Positions 14,508 to 19,649 of a DNA stretch of 19,649 bases are shown one piece after another. Positions within the stretch are counted from its first letter, which is position 1; every line of letters begins with the position of its first letter. Origin of the DNA: Dehalococcoidia bacterium (GTDB lineage: Bacteria; Chloroflexota; Dehalococcoidia; Lucifugimonadales; Lucifugimonadaceae); the NCBI GenBank assembly GCA_012270805.1, contig JAAXHR010000451.1:1-19649 (forward strand), read 5' to 3'. The translations under genes and the position numbers were made by a program. The notes beneath the pieces were generated by a model that had not been told where the DNA came from, searched no databases, and worked only from the letters and a program-made list of their open reading frames with translations.

Positions 14508-15543
14508 GAGAGTTCCCGCCTACACCCGATTCCAAAACTCCCGAATACATATCTCCAACCGCCGGGAAAGGCAGCGCCTCAGCCTCGTCAGTCGCGTCAT
14601 CCACCGCCCGTCGCGCTGCCTCCTTGAACTCGGCATCTGTAGCATCGTCCAATATCCCGTGGCGCCGCAACATCTGCTCAGTGATTGGCAACGGATCCAT
14701 ATCGCGCATCCGCTCAATATCCTCTTCCGCGCGATACCGAGTGTGGTCATCGTCCGTCGTGTGAGGCAACAACCGCTCGACCCTAAGCTCCACCAAGCTC
14801 GCGCCACCTCCAGATCGAGCGCGGTCCACAGCCTCCTTCACCGCTTCGTAAGATGCAACGATGTCCGTTCCATCAACCTCGACCCCCGGTATTCCATACG
14901 CGAAAGCCCTTGACGCTATCGACTCCACTGGCATCTGCTGCTCCAACGGCACTGAGATCGCATAGCGGTTGTTCTCGCACAGAAACACCACCGGAACCTT
15001 ATGAATCCCGGCAAAATTCATCGCCTCATGGCAATCGCCCTGACTCGCCGCGCCATCCCCGAAGAACGAAATCGTGACCGCGTCGCGTCCCTTCATCTTG
15101 TCCGCGAGCGCCACCCCGACCGCCTGCGGCAACTGCGTCCCAACCACATTGGAAAACGAGAACAGATCCACCCGCGGATGCGCGCCATGCAACGGGAACT
15201 GCCGCGCCGCACTCAGAATCTCCCCATCCCGAGCCAAGAACTGCGTCAGCATCTCCGTCGGCGTTGTTCCCAACATCAGCATCGCCGTCAGTTGACGGTA
15301 GTAGATCAGATACCGGTCGCGCGCTGGATCGGTCGCCATCACCGTCGCAATCTGCGCCGCCTCATGTCCCTGCGCAGACGCTGCGATCGCCGCCTTTCCT
15401 TGCCGATTCAGCGTCCAGATACGGATGTCCAACGCCCGACTCAAGCACATCGTCTTATAAGCATCGAGCAAGCGTTCCCGCGTCAACCCGGGCGGCAAGC
15501 GTAAATCTGCTGCTGAGGTCATTGGACTCGACGATCGACTCAT
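14500..15543 (-). CDS. bkdAA: 2-oxo acid dehydrogenase E1 component, alpha subunit (branched-chain type)
   Basis: This is the alpha subunit of E1, which binds thiamine diphosphate and decarboxylates the 2-oxo acid. The 347-residue protein has the ThDP motif from GDGAASQGD to CENN. NRQGKAAIAASAQGHEAAQ, YAISVPLEQQMP and HTTDDDHTRYR are typical of branched-chain E1 alpha rather than pyruvate E1. Substrate is still inferred. I start at the ATG at 15543 because a perfect TATAAT lies 7 bases upstream, which suggests a leaderless transcript; the frame is open to 15648 but that part runs through a repeat. It heads a six-gene operon (E1 alpha, E1 beta, E2, lipB, 988-residue exported protein, thrC). 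No E3 gene is in the window. Confidence 0.93.
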   Translation of the reverse strand: MSRSSSPMTSAADLRLPPGLTRERLLDAYKTMCLSRALDIRIWTLNRQGKAAIAASAQGHEAAQIATVMATDPARDRYLIYYRQLTAMLMLGTTPTEMLTQFLARDGEILSAARQFPLHGAHPRVDLFSFSNVVGTQLPQAVGVALADKMKGRDAVTISFFGDGAASQGDCHEAMNFAGIHKVPVVFLCENNRYAISVPLEQQMPVESIASRAFAYGIPGVEVDGTDIVASYEAVKEAVDRARSGGGASLVELRVERLLPHTTDDDHTRYRAEEDIERMRDMDPLPITEQMLRRHGILDDATDAEFKEAARRAVDDATDEAEALPFPAVGDMYSGVLESGVGGNSHA

Positions 15544-15550
15544 AACGCGG

Positions 15551-15556
15551 ATTATA
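15551..15556 (-). promoter_or_regulatory. -10 box at the head of the bkd-lipB-thrC operon, probably leaderless
   Basis: On the minus strand TATAAT is followed by CCGCGTT and then the ATG of E1 alpha. Transcription would start at about the A of ATG, so the mRNA would have no leader. No ribosome site fits this ATG, which supports the reading. No clear -35 element is seen. Confidence 0.5.
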
Positions 15557-15578
15557 GTTTGTGCGCGTAATAAACTCC

Positions 15579-15642
15579 TCCCCTTTTTGCGTGAGGAAAA
15601 GGGGTATGCGGCGAGCGCCGCGAAACGCAGGGGGTTCATGCC
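15579..15642. repeat. Family B palindromic repeat between divergent genes
   Basis: CCCCTTTT pairs exactly with AAAAGGGG at 15597-15604 (9-base loop). TATGC follows, then a small GCGGC-GAGC-GCCGC hairpin, a G-run and TTCATGCCC. This layout matches the copies at 3059, 4311 and 4847. It occupies the spacer that must hold the promoters of both the bkd operon and the cyclophilin lipoprotein. Confidence 0.65.
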
Positions 15643-15657
15643 CAACAATCTCGCGGA

Positions 15658-15663
15658 TATACT
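15658..15663 (+). promoter_or_regulatory. Candidate -10 box for the cyclophilin lipoprotein gene
   Basis: TATACT lies just beyond the family B repeat, with a poor -35 (TTCATG) 17 bp upstream. It would give a leader of about 80 bases. This is a weak call. Confidence 0.25.
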
Positions 15664-15748
15664 CGATTACCGAGAAACAAAACAAGGATCTGCGGTCGAT
15701 TACCTACTTTCCAAACCGCAGTGCGAGTTGACGGAGGACACGTTACGC

Positions 15749-16327
15749 ATGACGAACATATTGAAGGCCACGGCATTGATCGCAAGCGCTACCTCGGTCG
15801 CACTTTTCACCGCGTGCGGCGACGACGGCGGAGGCGGTGCATCATACGACCCTAACGTCTCGTACTCCGTCACTATCAAGACCAACAAAGGCGACATTGA
15901 GGCCGATCTCTACAACGACATCGCCAGCGTATACGTCGAAAACTTCGTCAACCTCGCAAACGACGGCTTTTACACCAACTCCCAGTGGCATCGCGTCATC
16001 CCCGGCTTCGTCATTCAGGGTGGCACCAACGCCGATGGAAAGCAGGTCGACGAATTCGACGACGTCTTCCATCCCGACATGAAGCACGACTCCCCCGGCA
16101 TCCTCTCGATGGCCAACCGCGGCTTTAACACCAACACCTCGCAGTTCTTCATCACCCACGCCGAAACACCTCACCTCGACCCCTACGTTGACGGCCAGCT
16201 CAAACCCTGCGAAGTCCGCGGCACATCATGCCACGCCGTCTTCGGAAAAGTCACCAGCGGCATGGACGTAGTCCTATCCATCGAGCAAGGCGACGTAATG
16301 GAATCTGTCGAAGTCCACAAGAAGTAG
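15749..16327 (+). CDS. Cyclophilin-type peptidyl-prolyl isomerase, lipoprotein
   Basis: This is a 192-residue secreted cyclophilin. The signal peptide MTNILKATALIASATSVALF ends in TAC, giving lipid-attachment cysteine C23 followed by an acidic/glycine tether. The cyclophilin domain (39-188) has an intact active site: WHRVIPGFVIQGG (R82, Q90) and SQFFIT (132-134). An insertion before the HAVFGKV motif carries a cysteine pair, C154 and C161 (CX6C), likely to form a disulfide outside the cell membrane. The start is the ATG at 15749, with GGAGG 11 nt upstream; the frame open to 15587 is repeat translation. It diverges from the bkd operon. PPIase activity is well supported by the residues; its clients are unknown. 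Confidence 0.93.
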   Translation: MTNILKATALIASATSVALFTACGDDGGGGASYDPNVSYSVTIKTNKGDIEADLYNDIASVYVENFVNLANDGFYTNSQWHRVIPGFVIQGGTNADGKQVDEFDDVFHPDMKHDSPGILSMANRGFNTNTSQFFITHAETPHLDPYVDGQLKPCEVRGTSCHAVFGKVTSGMDVVLSIEQGDVMESVEVHKK

Positions 16328-16385
16328 GAACCATCACCAACAACATCACCGAACAGACGTGCGACAGCCCGGCACGCGCCTAAAC

Positions 16386-16456
16386 GTTATTCCGAGCGCA
16401 GCGAGGAATCTTCCCGGCCATGCCGCCTCAGATTCTTCACTCCGTTCAGAATGACA
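16386..16456. repeat. Family A repeat, two inverted arms between convergent genes
   Basis: The left arm runs from GTTATTCCGAGCGCAGCGAG to GAATCT (16386-16411). The right arm runs from AGATTCTTCACTCCGTTCAG to AATGACAT (16430-16456) and is its imperfect reverse complement. The loop is about 18 bases. It lies between the 3' ends of two convergent genes and could work as a two-way transcription stop or mRNA end protector. Confidence 0.75.
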
Positions 16457-16490
16457 TCACTGATGGCAGCTTGAACGTCCCTACGACCCC

Positions 16491-18674
16491 TCAATAATGA
16501 CGCCGCGTCGGACGCGCACTGGAAGGAGCGTCCCAGGTCATCGGATCCAACGCAAAGTTGTCCAGCTCCGCGTTCCGCGTCCGTTCCGGCGATTGAAGTC
16601 GCTCTGACATGACGACTTCACCGACGATCGCCGCTGGGTCGAACACGAAGCTGTCTGACTCAATGTTGAACTCTTCTCCACCCGCGATATCGGTATAACC
16701 GGCCTGCAACGCTTCGCCGCGCACCGTCATCCTTAGTAGTCCGTCCGACTCCGGACGGTACCGGAACGCCAGACCCCGGGGCGAGAACACAAACCTGCCT
16801 CCCAGCAACGGAACCCCTGGCAACGCCGCGGCAGGCACGATCGGCTTGTTCATCAATGCGTCCCACGGCGAGCGTCGATAGGCCCCGAAATCGGCTACTA
16901 ATTCCCGTTGACCCTGACCATCCACACGATACAGATACCCGTGTGGCCTCACCTGCATCGACGATCTCACGAGCAGCAGCAGGAACAGGAAAACGATGAA
17001 TGCTCCAACACCGATAGCCGAGTAGATCAAAATCGAATCCGAGACCGCAATCTCGATACTCCTCGACTGCTCAACCGCCATCGCCTTAAACTCGCGCTCG
17101 AGGTGCCTGCCCCGCATCGTCGCGTTGAACATGTACTCCGCGGGCATCGTTAACGCGCCGAAGACCCGCAACTGATAAACCTTGCCATCCACAACTTCGG
17201 TGGGTTCAAGCTCTATCGGCACCTCACTACCATCGTCAGTGTTGACCACCGAGACGTTGATACCGTCCTGCTCCGCCAAGAAGGGGTGCTCACCCAACTT
17301 CAGATCCACCGTGGCAAGCTGTGTCCTAGCACCTTCCTCAACTGGATCATCCGAAGCCCTCACTGAAATCTCAATCGTGGGAAAAGGCTCAACCACGAAA
17401 ATACCCGCGCCATCGATCGATGCCGATATGTTCGGCCATTGCATACTCAACTGAACTTCGTTTAAACCGACCAACTCCTGCGCCGGTACCGTTGCTGAAA
17501 ACGTCCCATCTTCCGAATATGCATCTCCGCCCTCGCCGCGATCATGCAACTCATACGTCGCTTGACCACCATCCGGTCCCGTCACAACAGCCCTGATCAT
17601 CGCCGAAGAATCGATTAGCGGCATATCTCCGATACGGGCGTTCGCGGTCATCACGATCGGCAGACCAGTTGGGAATGGCGCCACCGTTGGCATCTCCACG
17701 CGGATTTCATTGACTACGTCGCTGTAGATCGTCAACGGCCCCGATCCACCCGAACTTCGCAACGTCCATAATCCCGGCTGAGGGTAACGCACCGTGAAGA
17801 ACTTCATCTCCGAAATTGAGATGACACTCACCGAACCCACAGAATCACTGATCTCCTGACCATTCGACTGCACAATCACGTTGTTGGTCGCCTCATCCTC
17901 GAACGCGAACCCCGCCACCAGATACGATGAATGTGGCGGAACATCAACAATGATCGTCTCACCTTCAGGCGCCGCCTCTTCAACTCGTAACGACGCGTGC
18001 AACACCACGTTGAGCTGATCGTCGATAAACTCGATCACCCCTTCAAAAAATCCTAAGTCGTACGCTATGCCACCACCCGCACCACTTATCGTCGCCAACA
18101 CCTCGCGATCAGCCCCCGACGTCGTCGCCAATGAGACCGTGTCAACCATAACCCGATGCGACGCGATCTCAGACGCAACATCCGCCAAACCCCCGACACC
18201 AGCCGATTCGTGATACGTGAACCGGCCCGCCGAAAGCACAACCATCCGACCACCTGTTACGCTCCCAAGCTGCTCGAGAAACGATGCATAGTGCTCAAGC
18301 ATCTCGGACAAATTCGCTGCCACCGGCTCTCCGCCGACATTCGATTCCAACTCTTCAGTGATCCTGTCCACCGCCATCTTCGCCTCGTCCGCAGTATTGA
18401 AGCCCTGCGGCTCCTTAGCAATATCCGAATACCTCCCGACGAAGAGCAATCCGCTCTCCGCATTGGATAGAACCATCTTCGCCGCCAGCTGCGCCGCCTC
18501 GATATCTTCGATCTGACCCAGCGTCACGTCGAACGCCAAGAGTGTAAACCCGTCTGATATCGAGCGATCCTCCTGGGCCTCCGCGATACGGCCAACTCCA
18601 AACGTCGCCCCAAACAACACAATGACGATCACAAACGACGCCACGCGCGCGGGTATTCGATGTGTGCTAAACAT
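16491..18674 (-). CDS. Membrane-anchored surface protein with VWA-like and CLCA/choice-of-anchor-X-like domains
   Basis: I do not recognise a named family for the full length. The 727 residues start with a signal peptide (hydrophobic 11-30, likely cleavage after AEA at 33). An alpha/beta region at about 42-225 has the order of a von Willebrand A domain (FTLLAFDVTLGQIEDIEAAQ, then MVVLSAG, then VMVDTVSLAT), but the metal-site DxSxS is absent. Beta domains follow. One at about 338-430 has HDRGEGGDAYSEDGTFSATV, typical of the Ca-binding-like loop of CLCA or choice-of-anchor-X repeats. One TM helix spans 548-570, leaving a tail of about 155 residues with many Arg and Pro. Topology suggests a large outside part. 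It is monocistronic, convergent with the cyclophilin gene and divergent from the enolase-family gene. The start ATG has no clear ribosome site. Confidence 0.8.
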   Translation of the reverse strand: MFSTHRIPARVASFVIVIVLFGATFGVGRIAEAQEDRSISDGFTLLAFDVTLGQIEDIEAAQLAAKMVLSNAESGLLFVGRYSDIAKEPQGFNTADEAKMAVDRITEELESNVGGEPVAANLSEMLEHYASFLEQLGSVTGGRMVVLSAGRFTYHESAGVGGLADVASEIASHRVMVDTVSLATTSGADREVLATISGAGGGIAYDLGFFEGVIEFIDDQLNVVLHASLRVEEAAPEGETIIVDVPPHSSYLVAGFAFEDEATNNVIVQSNGQEISDSVGSVSVISISEMKFFTVRYPQPGLWTLRSSGGSGPLTIYSDVVNEIRVEMPTVAPFPTGLPIVMTANARIGDMPLIDSSAMIRAVVTGPDGGQATYELHDRGEGGDAYSEDGTFSATVPAQELVGLNEVQLSMQWPNISASIDGAGIFVVEPFPTIEISVRASDDPVEEGARTQLATVDLKLGEHPFLAEQDGINVSVVNTDDGSEVPIELEPTEVVDGKVYQLRVFGALTMPAEYMFNATMRGRHLEREFKAMAVEQSRSIEIAVSDSILIYSAIGVGAFIVFLFLLLLVRSSMQVRPHGYLYRVDGQGQRELVADFGAYRRSPWDALMNKPIVPAAALPGVPLLGGRFVFSPRGLAFRYRPESDGLLRMTVRGEALQAGYTDIAGGEEFNIESDSFVFDPAAIVGEVVMSERLQSPERTRNAELDNFALDPMTWDAPSSARPTRRHY

Positions 18675-18906
18675 CAGTTTTCAGGCCGACCGCCCTGAAC
18701 TTTCGGATCCGGTTAAGTTACGTTCTGATTCTATTTAGGATGGACGAACCTGACCTTAAAACTCGAGTTCGTCTTGCCGTTTCATACGTGCCTTTCGTCT
18801 TCGCGGTTGGCACTGTTTCCCAAAAATATGCAAGAATCGATGCTTATGAAACTACTGCAGGCATAACCTGCCTACCCACAAATCGACCCGCTGCCGAGAG
18901 GTTGAG

Positions 18907-19649
18907 ATGAAGATCACCGGCGTATCCTCCACGCTCTACCAATTCACCATGTCCCGCCGCATGGGCGACGCCAACTCTCCCATGGGTCGTGCCCGCGGCA
19001 GCGGATGCGTTGTCGAGCTCCACACCGACACCGAACTCACCGGTGTAACCACCGGCGGCGGAGCAGCCCTTCCAATCATCGAATCCCTCGTCGAAGGCGT
19101 CCTCATCGGACAAGACCCCAGGCATGTCACCGGACTCTGGCAACGCATGGTCAACAAGCACTTCAAAGGCGGTCATGACGGCATTGCAAACGATGCCATC
19201 TCCGCCCTTGACATCGCGCTCTGGGATCTCAAGGCCAAAGCCAACGACGAACCTCTCTGGAAAACTCTCGGCGGCGTGCGGCAACCCATCAACGCATATG
19301 CCAGTGGTCTCGACATGCCGCTTTCCGACCAAGAGATCTTCGACTTCTACCGCTCGATGGCCGAAAAATACGGCTTCACCGACGGCAAGCTCAAGGTCGG
19401 TCTCGATCAAGACTCCGACCTCCGACGCATCGGTCTAATGAACGATGCCCTCAGCATCAACACCGACGAACCCGGCCTGATGGTCGATGCCAACGAATAC
19501 TGGTCGCCCAAACAAGCCATCCGTAAAGTCCGCGAGATGGAAGAGCAGTTCGACCTCATGTGGATCGAAGAACCCGCACGTCGCTGGGACTTCCTTGGAC
19601 TCCGACGTATCTGTGATGCCGTCCGAACCCCGGTATGCGCCGGTGAAAA
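18907..19649 (+). CDS. Enolase-superfamily protein (mandelate racemase/muconate lactonizing type), truncated at window edge
   Basis: The first 247 residues are visible and the reading frame stays open to the window end. The N-terminal capping domain is followed by the barrel. The KxK base motif is K161-L-K163 (GKLKVG). Metal ligands are D194 (VDANEYW), E221 (WIEEP) and E247 (CAGE, at the edge). This set is typical of the mandelate racemase branch, which abstracts a proton next to a carboxylate. The exact substrate cannot be inferred without the C-terminus. The start is an ATG with GAGAGG 5 bases upstream. It diverges from the 727-residue surface-protein gene across 232 bases. Such paralogues are reported to be abundant in marine SAR202 Chloroflexota, which fits the rest of the window. 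Confidence 0.9.
   Translation, partial: MKITGVSSTLYQFTMSRRMGDANSPMGRARGSGCVVELHTDTELTGVTTGGGAALPIIESLVEGVLIGQDPRHVTGLWQRMVNKHFKGGHDGIANDAISALDIALWDLKAKANDEPLWKTLGGVRQPINAYASGLDMPLSDQEIFDFYRSMAEKYGFTDGKLKVGLDQDSDLRRIGLMNDALSINTDEPGLMVDANEYWSPKQAIRKVREMEEQFDLMWIEEPARRWDFLGLRRICDAVRTPVCAGE

Noticed and set aside
15587..15748. An N-terminal extension of the cyclophilin lipoprotein
   Set aside because: It translates the family B repeat and spacer, and it would bury the clear lipoprotein signal peptide that starts at 15749.
18675..18906. Promoters in the spacer between the divergent surface-protein and enolase-family genes
   Set aside because: TAGAAT at 18728-18733 (minus strand) is a possible -10, but no -35 partner fits. 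On the plus strand no pair of boxes with normal spacing is convincing. No other structure was seen.

Overview
The window looks like a piece of a free-living, probably aerobic bacterium of the phylum Chloroflexota, possibly of the SAR202/Dehalococcoidia type. That placement is an inference from protein style: long secreted lipoprotein-like proteins rich in Asp and Glu, a bkd-type oxo-acid dehydrogenase, a mandelate-racemase-family enolase homologue and complex I. No rRNA or tRNA is present to confirm it. Most genes lie on the minus strand and are tightly packed, with repeated ATGA stop/start overlaps.

Region 1 (7-2799, minus) is the start of a complex I operon, nuoA-nuoB-nuoC-nuoD. It is cut by the left edge just after nuoD. 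Region 2 (2800-5175) holds a zinc alcohol dehydrogenase and a small SelW/Rdx-like protein, separated by intergenic stretches full of hairpin-forming dispersed repeats. Region 3 (5176-7164) is a small accessory patch: a GNAT acetyltransferase, then two adjacent toxin-antitoxin-like pairs (Phd-type antitoxin plus PIN toxin, and DUF433 plus DUF5615) with one repeat arm between them.

Region 4 (7274-15543, minus) reads as one six-gene operon: branched-chain-type 2-oxo acid dehydrogenase E1 alpha, E1 beta and E2, octanoyltransferase LipB, a 988-residue exported multidomain protein (PKD, Ig-like repeats, TolB-like propeller, cyclophilin) and threonine synthase. A TATAAT box only 7 nt before the E1 alpha ATG suggests a leaderless transcript at its head. 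LipB makes the lipoyl precursor needed by the E2 lipoyl domain encoded just upstream. The exported protein and threonine synthase have no obvious link to that chemistry, yet they are physically and probably translationally coupled to it.

Region 5 (15749-19649) holds a divergent cyclophilin lipoprotein with an intact active site, a convergent 727-residue membrane-anchored surface protein (degenerate VWA-like domain, CLCA/choice-of-anchor-X-like domain, one C-terminal TM helix), and the 5' part of an enolase-superfamily enzyme cut by the right edge.

The most unusual items are: (i) the propeller-cyclophilin fusion, whose PPIase active site has lost its key residues but which shares a CX6C insertion with the intact cyclophilin at the other side of the operon; (ii) two or three families of palindromic intergenic repeats; (iii) apparent leaderless promoters; and (iv) the paired toxin-antitoxin-like modules.
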